This document shows positions 1 through 8,900 of a stretch of DNA of 36,648 nucleotides, piece after piece. The translations under genes and the position numbers were made by a program. The stretch lies in the NCBI RefSeq assembly GCF_903913935.1, contig NZ_CAIWNH010000347.1, positions 1-36,648 of the forward strand, written 5' to 3'. The stretch is from an uncultured Mucilaginibacter sp. Lineage in GTDB: Bacteria; Bacteroidota; Bacteroidia; Sphingobacteriales; Sphingobacteriaceae. The notes below the pieces were generated by a model, which worked only from the letters and a program-made list of their open reading frames with translations, was not told the origin of the DNA and searched no databases. Position 1 is the first letter of the stretch. Each line of letters opens with the position of its first letter.

Positions 1-98
1 ATCCATATTCCATGAAATATATTTTAATAATTGACAGTCTGCATTAAACTATATTCATTTGCAAATGTTATACCTTTATTAATTATAACCCTTTCAAA

Positions 99-629
99 AT
101 GAAAAATATAACTTTTCTGGCAATTGGGATGATCTTATTCATGTTTGCCCAGGCTTGTCAGAATAATCATGGCAAACACTACAACAATGAGCCAAAGGTT
201 GACTCTGCCGGACAGAAATTTATAAAAGCCGCTATCGAAGGAGGCCTGACCGAAATTAAGGCCTCAGGCCTCGCTATCACCAATTCAAATAACCAGCAGG
301 TGATTGGCTTTGCCAAGATGATGATGAACGATCACACAAACGCCGACAGTGCTTTAAAAAAGATGGAAACAAGCAAATTGATCGATAGTCTTGATACGAT
401 TAGCCCCACCCATCAGCAACTGATCGCTACACTATCCAAACAAAACGGCGCAGCTTTTGATAAGGCTTATTTAACAATGATGGTCGCCGGCCACCAGGCG
501 GCATATGATTTATTTACAAATGCCGGTAAAAGCACGGATGCGGACGTTGATAAGTTTGCGATTGCGACGTTGCCAACGATTAAAATGCACCTTGATTCAG
601 CAAAGGCAATTTTGGCAACATTTAAATAG
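99..629 (+). CDS. DUF4142-family putative lipoprotein
   Basis: Signal peptide with lipobox-like Cys (MFAQAC); helical FIKAAIEGG...EIKASGLA...FAKMMMNDHTNAD pattern of DUF4142. Confidence 0.8.
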   Translation: MKNITFLAIGMILFMFAQACQNNHGKHYNNEPKVDSAGQKFIKAAIEGGLTEIKASGLAITNSNNQQVIGFAKMMMNDHTNADSALKKMETSKLIDSLDTISPTHQQLIATLSKQNGAAFDKAYLTMMVAGHQAAYDLFTNAGKSTDADVDKFAIATLPTIKMHLDSAKAILATFK

Positions 630-636
630 CGCAGTT

Positions 637-720
637 GCCTCACCCTGACTTCTCCAATGGAGAGGGTTTTTAAATTAATATTCTTAAAGTCCTCTCCTTT
701 GGAGAGGATTTAGGTGAGGC
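637..720. repeat. Imperfect inverted repeat with two internal mini-palindromes
   Basis: gcctcaccctgacttctccaatggagaggg (637-666) pairs with cctctcctttggagaggatttaggtgaggc (691-720); each arm holds ctctccNNNggagag. Confidence 0.8.
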
Positions 721-784
721 TCCCTGCAAAGTTTCCGATTAAGGCTGTATATTTGGATGAATATAAATCCGGATCAATATCTTA

Positions 785-1408
785 ATGAAGAAAAACCTTT
801 TTATTGCCTTTGAAGGCATCGACGGAAGCGGTAAAAGCACCCAGGTAAAATTACTGAAAGACAAACTTGAACAAGCCGGATTAAAAGTTTACACCACCTG
901 CGAACCTACTGAAAGCCCTATCGGCAAAATCATTCGGGATATTTTTACACATAAAATGGAGGCGGACCATCGGGTGATCGCCGGTCTTTTCGTTGCCGAC
1001 AGGCTCGACCATCTTTTAAACAAAACAAACGGCATTATCAAAATGCTGGAGGAAGGCTATACTGTAATTACCGACCGGTATTATTTTTCGTCATATGCTT
1101 ATCAAAGCAGCCACATGGATTTGAACTGGGTGATCCAGGCAAATTCACTTAGCGCCAATTTACTAAGGCCAGATGTTAATATTTTTATTGACATTACGCC
1201 TGAACAAAGCATGGATCGATTAAAAAAGGGGAGAACTTCAATTGAACTTTACGAAACACTCGAAAACCTTAAAAATGTACGCGATAAATATTTTGAAGTA
1301 ATGGAGTTATTGCAATCCGAGGAAGAAATTTTTAAAACAAATGGAAATAGGGATGCCGAAACTATTTCAAATGAAATTTGGAACAACCTGCAAGGGAGAT
1401 TTAATTAA
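785..1408 (+). CDS. tmk: Thymidylate kinase (dTMP kinase)
   Basis: FEGIDGSGKSTQ P-loop, TCEPTESPIGKIIRD, ITDRYYFSSYAYQ motifs. Confidence 0.9.
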   Translation: MKKNLFIAFEGIDGSGKSTQVKLLKDKLEQAGLKVYTTCEPTESPIGKIIRDIFTHKMEADHRVIAGLFVADRLDHLLNKTNGIIKMLEEGYTVITDRYYFSSYAYQSSHMDLNWVIQANSLSANLLRPDVNIFIDITPEQSMDRLKKGRTSIELYETLENLKNVRDKYFEVMELLQSEEEIFKTNGNRDAETISNEIWNNLQGRFN

Positions 1409-1411
1409 GAA

Positions 1412-1528
1412 TTACCTGATATTGCGGCGATTGTTAGCGTAAACTTTAACAGGTATTAATTTTTTGTCGCGCGGAGTAAATATATCTTTAATGGTTTTTA
1501 TGATTTCGGCAAACAATTTTACATTCAT
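1412..1528 (-). CDS. Possible 38-aa small protein (MNVKLFAEIIKTIKDIFTPRDKKLIPVKVYANNRRNIR)
   Basis: Manual reverse-strand translation; ATG at 1528, TAA at 1412-1414; below the ORF-track cutoff; basic C-terminus. Confidence 0.35.
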   Translation of the reverse strand: MNVKLFAEIIKTIKDIFTPRDKKLIPVKVYANNRRNIR

Positions 1529-1905
1529 AATCGTAGATTTTAATGGTTATTTATCAAATATCTTTGAATCGTTATTAAATTCTTCATCAAAAATTAGAAA
1601 TATTTATTGTAATTCCAAATTTTTTTGCTTTTTGCCCAAATAAATGTGACTCTAATTACAATTATATACTAAATATCTGGAAATAATTAAAAACCTGGTA
1701 ATACGTAAATCTTTTAGCGCAATAATTGCAAACAACCGGGCAATTTTAGAAAGCTTGTAAATTTATTAACGAGTTGGATTAAATAATTTAATACGTTTTT
1801 TAAAAAATTGTGTGTTGATTTATTTAGCCGGTAATACTGTTTAAGAAAAATTCTGTTGTTGCAGATTTTAGGTTTACAACACCTGATTGCTCAAAAATGT
1901 TTTAC

Positions 1906-3102
1906 CTAAAATAACGTCAGCTGCGCTGGCGGTTTGGCTTTCCCCAAAACGGTGCGGCCGCCGTATTTCCACGAGTCCTTTCTTTCCCGTTCAATCACTT
2001 TATCAAAATTAGCATTCGGTGTAAAATCTTTTTCGGCCTGCGCTGCTATTTTTGATAAGCGCTTGATGGCTTCATTCTTTTCTGATTCGCCGATCTTTGC
2101 TTTGTGAATGGCCGTTTGTAATATGCCAATGGTTTCATCATAAACTTTCAAGGGCACAGGGAAGGGGTGACCGTCTTTTCCGCCATGCGCAAATGAAAAT
2201 CGTGCAGGGTCCTTAAACCGGGACGGTGTGCCATGGATCACCTCGCTCACTAAAGCCAGCGACTGCAATGTGCGCGGACCCAGGCCCTGTAGCTGTAAAA
2301 GTCCCTCAAAATCCTTCGGCTGTTTTTCATGTGCCAGCCATAAAACTGCTCCCAGCCTTTTCAGGTCAACATCTTTCGCCTGTACATCATGATGTGCCGG
2401 CATTATCAGTTTGCTGATCTCCTTTAACATGCGGTCGGGTTGTTCACCGGCTATCTGCATGATCGCATTCCGGCTGCTTTGCGCCCTGCTATCAGCCATG
2501 TTAATAATATTACCGGCATTTTGCCCGTAGACAGAGGTATGCGGGTCATCCACAAAAGTACTCATCGCTTCCGAATGCCAGTGATAGCGCCGGGCCGTAC
2601 TGGTTTCATTGCTCATGCCTTGCTGCACTACTGCCCATTTGCCGCTGCTGCTTAATATAAAGTTGTGCGTGTATAATTGAAAGCCATCCTGTACCGCCGT
2701 ATTATCCACCTTGGCGCTAAGTTTACTGCATTTTACCAGGTAGTCGCCATCCAGCCCGGTAGCATGGCCAATCCTTATCAACTCATCAGGCGTTTGTTTA
2801 GAATACTTGCCCTTGCCGCCGCAGATATAAATGCCCAGCTCTTTGCTATGCGGGTTGATTGAACGTTTTAAAGCACCCATTACTGAGGTGGTGATACCCG
2901 AAGAATGCCAGTCCATCCCCATCACCGCGCCCAGGCTCTGGAACCAGAAAGGGTCGCTCAGGCGGGCTAAAACTTCGTCCCTGCCGTAGTCCAGCACAAT
3001 GTTTTCCACCACGGCCAGGCCCAGCTTTGCCATGCGTTCGGCGAGCCAAACAGGTACATGGCCATAATGCAAAGGCAGATCGGCACTCCCGGAACGTCTC
3101 AT
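1906..3102 (-). CDS. DUF763 domain-containing protein
   Basis: N-terminal RRSGSADLPLHYGHVPVWLAERMAKLG typical of DUF763; full-length ORF. Confidence 0.85.
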   Translation of the reverse strand: MRRSGSADLPLHYGHVPVWLAERMAKLGLAVVENIVLDYGRDEVLARLSDPFWFQSLGAVMGMDWHSSGITTSVMGALKRSINPHSKELGIYICGGKGKYSKQTPDELIRIGHATGLDGDYLVKCSKLSAKVDNTAVQDGFQLYTHNFILSSSGKWAVVQQGMSNETSTARRYHWHSEAMSTFVDDPHTSVYGQNAGNIINMADSRAQSSRNAIMQIAGEQPDRMLKEISKLIMPAHHDVQAKDVDLKRLGAVLWLAHEKQPKDFEGLLQLQGLGPRTLQSLALVSEVIHGTPSRFKDPARFSFAHGGKDGHPFPVPLKVYDETIGILQTAIHKAKIGESEKNEAIKRLSKIAAQAEKDFTPNANFDKVIERERKDSWKYGGRTVLGKAKPPAQLTLF

Positions 3103-3277
3103 GCTAACAAAGTTAGTAAAAAAAGATTGGGATTTGTAGGATTAAAAGATTTTGGGATCTCGGGCGGTTATGGTACTGCAGAGTAATGATTTTAGGATAT
3201 AAAGTGATGAAATCTATTCTAAAATAACATTAACTAAACGCTGTAATCCTTAATTTGCACCCTAAACACAATGCATT

Positions 3278-3967
3278 ATGAAAACACTCGGCCTTATCGG
3301 CGGCACTACCTGGGTTTCCACTATTGATTATTACCGGCTTATCAACCAAAAAACTAATGAATTGCTTGGTGGTTTGAATTCTGCTAAGATCCTGCTTTAT
3401 TCCGTCAATTTTGAAGAATTCAGGCCGCCGGTTGATCCTGCAGAATGGGATGTGCTTACCAAAAAGTTTACGGCAATAGCTCAAAAGCTGGAGCATGACG
3501 GCGCCGATGGGATTATTTTTTGTGCCAATACCCCGCATTTAATTGCGGATGTGGTGAGGCGAAAATTAAACATCCCGCTGATCCATATTGCCGAAGCGGC
3601 CGCCGAAGAGATCGCTTCCCGCGGCATCAAAAAAGTGATCCTGCTGGGCACCAGGATCACCATGGAACAGGATTTCTTTAAAGACAAACTTCTCGAAAAG
3701 CAAATTGAAGTACTGATCCCCGGCGCTGAAGACAGGCAATTGATCCATAACGCCATTTTTGAGGAGTTCGGGAAAGATATTTTTACCGCCGCAACCAAAG
3801 TTCAATTTCTCCGGATCATCAATGGTTTGATTGAACAGGGTGGGGAAGGCGTTATTTTAGGCTGTACCGAATTTCCGCACCTGATAAAGCCGGAAGATTG
3901 TTCGGTGCCGCTATTTGATACCACTGTACTACATGCAAATGCGGCGGTTAAATTTGCGCTGGGTTAA
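3278..3967 (+). CDS. Aspartate/glutamate racemase family protein
   Basis: GLIGGTTWVSTIDYYRLIN; catalytic Cys motifs GIIFCANTPH and GVILGCTEFPHL. Confidence 0.88.
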   Translation: MKTLGLIGGTTWVSTIDYYRLINQKTNELLGGLNSAKILLYSVNFEEFRPPVDPAEWDVLTKKFTAIAQKLEHDGADGIIFCANTPHLIADVVRRKLNIPLIHIAEAAAEEIASRGIKKVILLGTRITMEQDFFKDKLLEKQIEVLIPGAEDRQLIHNAIFEEFGKDIFTAATKVQFLRIINGLIEQGGEGVILGCTEFPHLIKPEDCSVPLFDTTVLHANAAVKFALG

Positions 3968-3971
3968 TTTC

Positions 3972-4294
3972 GTCTGAACACGAATTTTTCGAATTAAGGA
4001 ATTAACAGAATTGGCCATTAGGCAATCGCTTTTTAAATAAAACAACCGGGAGGAGGCTCCATTGGAGCCTTAATTTTCAATTTACTTTTCTATAAACACG
4101 GGACTCCTCTGGAGTCTGATATACAGGTTAGCATTAGCTCCGGAGGAGCGGCCTGTTTATAGAAAAATTTGATCCGTTTTTGAGGCTCTGTAGGAGCCTC
4201 CTTTTTAAAAGCGATTGAATCGCCATAGGGAATAGAATAATGCTATTTCTTAAAATTCTTAAATTCCATGAATTCGATAAATTCGAGTTCAGAC
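3972..4294. repeat. Nested inverted-repeat element (at least two shells) filling a convergent intergenic gap
   Basis: Outer arms gtctgaacacgaatttttcgaatt (from 3972) vs rc of aattcgataaattcgagttcagac (to 4294); inner arms caatcgcttttta (4023) vs taaaagcgattg (4206-4217); ttttctataaaca (from 4086) vs tgtttatagaaaa (to 4166); ggctccattggagcc hairpin. Confidence 0.85.
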
Positions 4295-4295
4295 A

Positions 4296-4757
4296 TTATT
4301 TGAGTGCATCAAACCCGTCCTTCACGTCATTCCAAAACTCATCCAGTGCAATGATGCGCGGTTTAAAAAAGGAGATCAGCGCGGGCCAGTCGTTTTTATT
4401 AAAAATACTTACACCGTTGAGTTGTCGGTAGATGCGACTGGTTACTTTGCCGCTGTCGTCGGTATGGTGCACCTCCCACAGCCATTCTTCGGCAGTAGTA
4501 GTATGAAGGATATTTTTAAACTCCAAAAACTGCTCAAAAAATAGCTCCTGTATGCCGCTGTCGGGATGGGCCATTTCAATACTGATGGTCGCGGTTTTTT
4601 TATCCGCTTCCATTTTAAAGAAAACGTGTTTGAGCCCCGTTTTATAATTTATCCAGTTTACCCTTAGCCCTTCGGCCGATAATTGCGGCGAAATATATTG
4701 CCCGAAAGCTGTCCAGAATGCCTGGCGGAGTTGCGATGCTTCTTCTTTACTATACAA
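4296..4757 (-). CDS. DUF4268 domain-containing protein
   Basis: FWTAFGQYISPQLS...VNWINYKTGLKHVFFKMEADKKTATISIEMAHPD. Confidence 0.8.
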   Translation of the reverse strand: MYSKEEASQLRQAFWTAFGQYISPQLSAEGLRVNWINYKTGLKHVFFKMEADKKTATISIEMAHPDSGIQELFFEQFLEFKNILHTTTAEEWLWEVHHTDDSGKVTSRIYRQLNGVSIFNKNDWPALISFFKPRIIALDEFWNDVKDGFDALK

Positions 4758-4858
4758 GCCCGAAAATTAAAAATAAATATTTCAAACCGGGTACTGCTGG
4801 CCGGAAATTAATTGATTCTATGATGATTTGTATGGATCAAAGAACTAATTATGAAGAT

Positions 4859-4994
4859 TTTTTAACACAGAGAAACAGAGAAGTCGCAGAGGACACAGAG
4901 AGTTTTTTAGTTTTTATTTAAATAGCTAAAGCAGATCACTTTGAAAGTAAAAACTTAGCGTTCTCCGTGCCTTCTCCGAATCTTTGCGTTAAAA
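4859..4994. repeat. Imperfect inverted repeat
   Basis: tttaacacagagaaacagagaagtcgcagaggacacagag vs rc of ttagcgttctccgtgccttctccgaatctttgcgttaaaa. Confidence 0.7.
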
Positions 4995-5091
4995 TCACCC
5001 ACATTATTCTTTATATGGTTATTTTGATTTGACGGGAGGATGGCTTTTAAAGTTCAATTCTGGATATTTCACTATCATTTTCTGTCATACT

Positions 5092-5823
5092 TTAAATATG
5101 CAAATTCAGATATAAAACCGCAGCCAGTGCGGCGCCAACTATCGGCCCTATAACGGGAATCCATGCATATGCCCAATCGCTTGTTCCCTTATTTTTTATC
5201 GGGACAAGAAAATGAACGATGCGCGGGCCAAGGTCGCGGGCCGGGTTGATGGCATAGCCCGTTGTGCCGCCAAGCGAAAGGCCGATCACCCAAACCAATA
5301 GGGCCACAGGCAACGCGCCAACGGAGCCCAGCCCGATAGGGGTTTTACTTGGCGTGATCTGTGCACCCGAAATATAAAAAACTGTAAATACCAGCACAAA
5401 GGCGCCGATGACTTCGCTAACTATATTGGACACATAATTGCGAATAGCAGGCCCGGTACAAAAAACCGCCAATATAGAACCAGGCGCATTGGTACGCTGA
5501 AAATGATCATAATACATCAACCAAACCAAAAATGCACCCATAAATGCCCCCAGCATCTGCGCAGCAATATAACCCGGAACCAGCGCCCAGGCAAACTTAC
5601 CCGCAATGGCCAACCCTATGGTTACCGCAGGGTTTAAATGTGCGCCGCTGTATGGCCCCGCAACTACTACACCCACATAAACCGCCAGCCCCCAGGCTGT
5701 AGTGATGGCGATGAGGCCGCCATTATTACCCTTGGTGTCATTCAATAAAACATTGGCAACTACGCCGTCGCCTAAAAGTATCAATAGCATGGTGCCGATC
5801 ATTTCGGCCATAAATGGGGTCAT
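5092..5823 (-). CDS. glpF: MIP family channel (glycerol uptake facilitator/aquaporin)
   Basis: Two NPA boxes (HLNPAVTIGL, AINPARDLGPR), multiple TM segments, adjacent to glpK. Confidence 0.92.
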   Translation of the reverse strand: MTPFMAEMIGTMLLILLGDGVVANVLLNDTKGNNGGLIAITTAWGLAVYVGVVVAGPYSGAHLNPAVTIGLAIAGKFAWALVPGYIAAQMLGAFMGAFLVWLMYYDHFQRTNAPGSILAVFCTGPAIRNYVSNIVSEVIGAFVLVFTVFYISGAQITPSKTPIGLGSVGALPVALLVWVIGLSLGGTTGYAINPARDLGPRIVHFLVPIKNKGTSDWAYAWIPVIGPIVGAALAAVLYLNLHI

Positions 5824-5854
5824 TTGATTTGGGTTTATGTTGGTTTATTATTGT

Positions 5855-5940
5855 TAGTCTAAAGTCTTGAGTCGCAAGTCCAAAGTCAAAAAACTGCCGG
5901 CAGTCAGACTTAAGACTTTCGACTCAAGACTTCGGACTTA
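5855..5940. repeat. Imperfect inverted repeat between glpK and glpF
   Basis: tagtctaaagtcttgagtcgcaagtccaaagtc (5855-5887) vs rc of gacttaagactttcgactcaagacttcggactta (5907-5940); central ctgccggcag. Confidence 0.8.
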
Positions 5941-5942
5941 TC

Positions 5943-7430
5943 TTAAAAACTCCTCGCTGCGCTCACCGCCCTTTTCCATCCCGCCATGGCTTTCTCCACA
6001 TCGGCCGGATCAGCATCAGGAATAAAATCCCTTTCGGATTGCCATTGCTGCTGGATCTCCTCTACGGTTTTCCAATAGCCAACTGCCAGCCCGGCCAAAT
6101 ATGCTGCCCCGAGCGCCGTTGTTTCCACAATTTTTGGGCGGATCACTTTGCAATTTAACAAGTCAGCCTGGAATTGCATCAGCAGGTTATTGGCTGTTGC
6201 GCCGCCATCAACCCGTAACTCTTTAATTTTTAAACCGGCATCGGCTTCCATTGCTTTTAAAACATCCACCGTTTGAAAAGCAATACTTTCAATAGCCGCC
6301 CTGGAAATATGAGCCGATGTTGAACCCCGTGTTAGGCCAACAATAGTCCCCCTTGCTTCTGAGTCCCAGTAAGGAGCCCCAAGTCCCGCAAATGCCGGAA
6401 CAAAGTAAACGCCCCCGGTATCTTCTACTTGCATGGCCAGGTCTTCCACCTCTGCCGAAGATCTGATAATACCCAGGCCATCGCGCAGCCATTGCACCAC
6501 GGCGCCGCCTATAAAAATACTGCCTTCAAATGCATATTCAGTTTTTCCATTGATCTTCCAGGCAATAGTCGTCAGCAGGTTGTTCTTTGATGCGATAAAC
6601 TTGTCTCCGATATTCATCAGCATAAAACAACCTGTGCCGTATGTGTTTTTTACCATGGCCTTATCAATACACATTTGCCCGAATAGGGCTGCCTGCTGGT
6701 CGCCCGCAATGCCTGCAATGGGAATCTTTGAAGCAAAAATGGTCGTAGCAGTTTCGCCATAAACCTCGCTTGACTGTTTTACTTCGGGCAGCATATTACG
6801 TGGAACGCCAAAGATCTGCAATAAATCTTCGTCCCATTCCAGTGTTTTGATATTATAAAGCATGGTGCGGCTGGCATTGGTTACATCAGTAACATGCACT
6901 TTGCCGCGAGTAAATTTCCAAACCAGCCAGCTGTCAACTGTTCCGAAGGCAAGTTTGCCGGCAGCAGCCAATTCTTTGGCACCTTCAACATGGTTCAGGA
7001 TCCAGTTTATTTTAGAGGCCGAAAAATAAGCATCGATAATGAGGCCAGTTTTTGTGCGGATAGGTTCCGTTAAACCTTCATTTTTCAAGTTGTCGCAAAA
7101 AGCGGCGGTCCGCCTGTCCTGCCAAACGATAGCATTGTAAACAGGCAGCCCGGTTTCCCGGTTCCAAACGATGGTGGTTTCACGCTGGTTGGTGATACCG
7201 ATGGCGCTAATATTGGTACCGTTGATGCCGAATTTGGCCGTTACTTCGGCGGCTACGCCTGCCTGCGACGACCAGATCTCGTTCGGGTCATGCTCCACCC
7301 ATCCCGGTTGTGGAAAAATTTGAGTGAATTCTTTTTGGGCGACAGACATGATCTGCCCCTGATGATCAAAAATAATAGCCCGCGAACTGGTAGTGCCCTG
7401 GTCTAAAGCCAAAATGTATTTTTCTTCCAT
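5943..7430 (-). CDS. glpK: Glycerol kinase
   Basis: [53 protein letters not shown] motifs. Confidence 0.97.
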   Translation of the reverse strand: MEEKYILALDQGTTSSRAIIFDHQGQIMSVAQKEFTQIFPQPGWVEHDPNEIWSSQAGVAAEVTAKFGINGTNISAIGITNQRETTIVWNRETGLPVYNAIVWQDRRTAAFCDNLKNEGLTEPIRTKTGLIIDAYFSASKINWILNHVEGAKELAAAGKLAFGTVDSWLVWKFTRGKVHVTDVTNASRTMLYNIKTLEWDEDLLQIFGVPRNMLPEVKQSSEVYGETATTIFASKIPIAGIAGDQQAALFGQMCIDKAMVKNTYGTGCFMLMNIGDKFIASKNNLLTTIAWKINGKTEYAFEGSIFIGGAVVQWLRDGLGIIRSSAEVEDLAMQVEDTGGVYFVPAFAGLGAPYWDSEARGTIVGLTRGSTSAHISRAAIESIAFQTVDVLKAMEADAGLKIKELRVDGGATANNLLMQFQADLLNCKVIRPKIVETTALGAAYLAGLAVGYWKTVEEIQQQWQSERDFIPDADPADVEKAMAGWKRAVSAARSF

Positions 7431-7691
7431 AATTTAAATTGGTCGCAGGTTGGTTGGTTAAAAATAGGGAATTATTGGATATAAGCAACCGTTTTGAATT
7501 AACAATAATCAGCGCTGTTTCAGGATGATCAAAATGGAAAGATGTTGGAATAAATCCTTACAACTTACAGGACTATCTTTTTTCAAGATTTGATAAAACC
7601 GCCCATAGCAGGTTCTCCGTAATTGTAAGAGAAATGTCAGAAAAGGCATCTCGAATAAATCAAACTTAATAAACAATTAATCTACACTGCC

Positions 7692-8114
7692 ATGAAAAAA
7701 AAAATCACCAAAATTCTGCTCTACACCTTCGGGATATTTTTGTTCCTGTTTGTGGTGTTAGCTGTGCACATTTATTTTGTTTATCGCCCCGCTCCTGATG
7801 CTTTTACAAGGGTGATGGCCCGGATCGATGTTAAACAGCGTATCACACAAGACGATGCCAACAAGATTTCTTCCTTTATGGTTCACCAAAAAGGGGTTGA
7901 TCACGTATTGGTAAATCCGCAAACAAGTATTGTTGTATTTACCTTCTTCCCGGTTAAAACTACCGGCGACCAGGTAGTAAACAATTTTAAGGCTCATTTC
8001 CCTTACAAAGCAGACCGCTTTATGCCAACTGCCGAAAATCTCAAACACAGCTGTCCGGTGGCAGCATCTTCTTACACATATAAAATTTATAAAGTAATCA
8101 CAAAAGTAATTTAA
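7692..8114 (+). CDS. Membrane-anchored small hypothetical protein, possible ferredoxin/HMA-like fold
   Basis: N-terminal TM segment; GVDHVLVNPQTSIVVFTFFP alpha/beta pattern; C-terminal SCPVA; 7-nt gap to next gene. Confidence 0.5.
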   Translation: MKKKITKILLYTFGIFLFLFVVLAVHIYFVYRPAPDAFTRVMARIDVKQRITQDDANKISSFMVHQKGVDHVLVNPQTSIVVFTFFPVKTTGDQVVNNFKAHFPYKADRFMPTAENLKHSCPVAASSYTYKIYKVITKVI

Positions 8115-8121
8115 AAACCCT

Positions 8122-8691
8122 ATGAAAAAGTTAACATTCCTACCCATCGCCCTTGCTGCATTTTTTTCTGTTTTGCTAATAGAATCATGCAGCAAAAGTT
8201 CAAGCCCGATGCCTGCAAAAACAACTATCGGCACTGCCCTTTATGATACATTAGGCGGAACAGCGTTAGTTGCTGATCCAACACATTCTGGCGCCATGAT
8301 AGAGAAAGGCCGTCTGGCAATCCGCGGCGTGATTGACAGCACCATTTTTGTAATCGCTGGCGACAGTAAAATTAACGGACACTTTACCGTGTTGCTTTCT
8401 GAAGTTACCAAAGGCGATCTATCAGGTTTTACCGACCTGAGTGAAAACCTCACCACTTTTGTGGCAGGTGCAACCGGAGCGAAAGATTATATCTATATCG
8501 GTTTGAACATGCACGACGCACATAATCCGGCTACAAACGACCGTATGAATGGCAAAGCTACCAATGCCGATTTTGATGCTTTTGTGGCCGACCTGGTAAC
8601 AGGAGCCAACAAAAATAAAGTTCCGGCAAGTATCATTAATTCGCTTGGGAAGATCGTAGAATCTTTAAGGTCTACTGTTGTTCAAATGTAA
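8122..8691 (+). CDS. Lipoprotein with truncated-hemoglobin-like (group 1-like) domain
   Basis: Lipobox IESC; LYDTLGG start, MHDAH (F-helix AH), FDAFVADLVTGANKNKVPASIINSLGKIVESLRSTVV match the trHb pattern by eye. Confidence 0.65.
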   Translation: MKKLTFLPIALAAFFSVLLIESCSKSSSPMPAKTTIGTALYDTLGGTALVADPTHSGAMIEKGRLAIRGVIDSTIFVIAGDSKINGHFTVLLSEVTKGDLSGFTDLSENLTTFVAGATGAKDYIYIGLNMHDAHNPATNDRMNGKATNADFDAFVADLVTGANKNKVPASIINSLGKIVESLRSTVVQM

Positions 8692-8727
8692 TTTGAGATG
8701 AGTTAATAATTGATTGGTTTATTGTTT

Positions 8728-8765
8728 AAACAGGCCCGGAAATATTTTCCGGGCCTGTTTTTTTT
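8728..8765 (+). terminator. Rho-independent-type terminator
   Basis: Perfect 15-bp stem aaacaggcccggaaa/tttccgggcctgttt with 3-nt loop and T8 tract, just after the 8691 stop. Confidence 0.92.
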
Positions 8766-8900
8766 AATAATATTCCGCTAATGCACCAAATAAGTGCCTT
8801 AACATACAATAAACCAGCTAAATGACAGTTAATTGACAATAATAATTATATTCCGGACATCCGTATTAACATTTATAGCGTTATTAGTTTAAAGAAAAAA

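Noticed and set aside
3103-3277. Possible repeat gggatttgtaggattaaaagatttt upstream of the racemase
   Set aside because: No convincing opposite arm could be aligned by eye.
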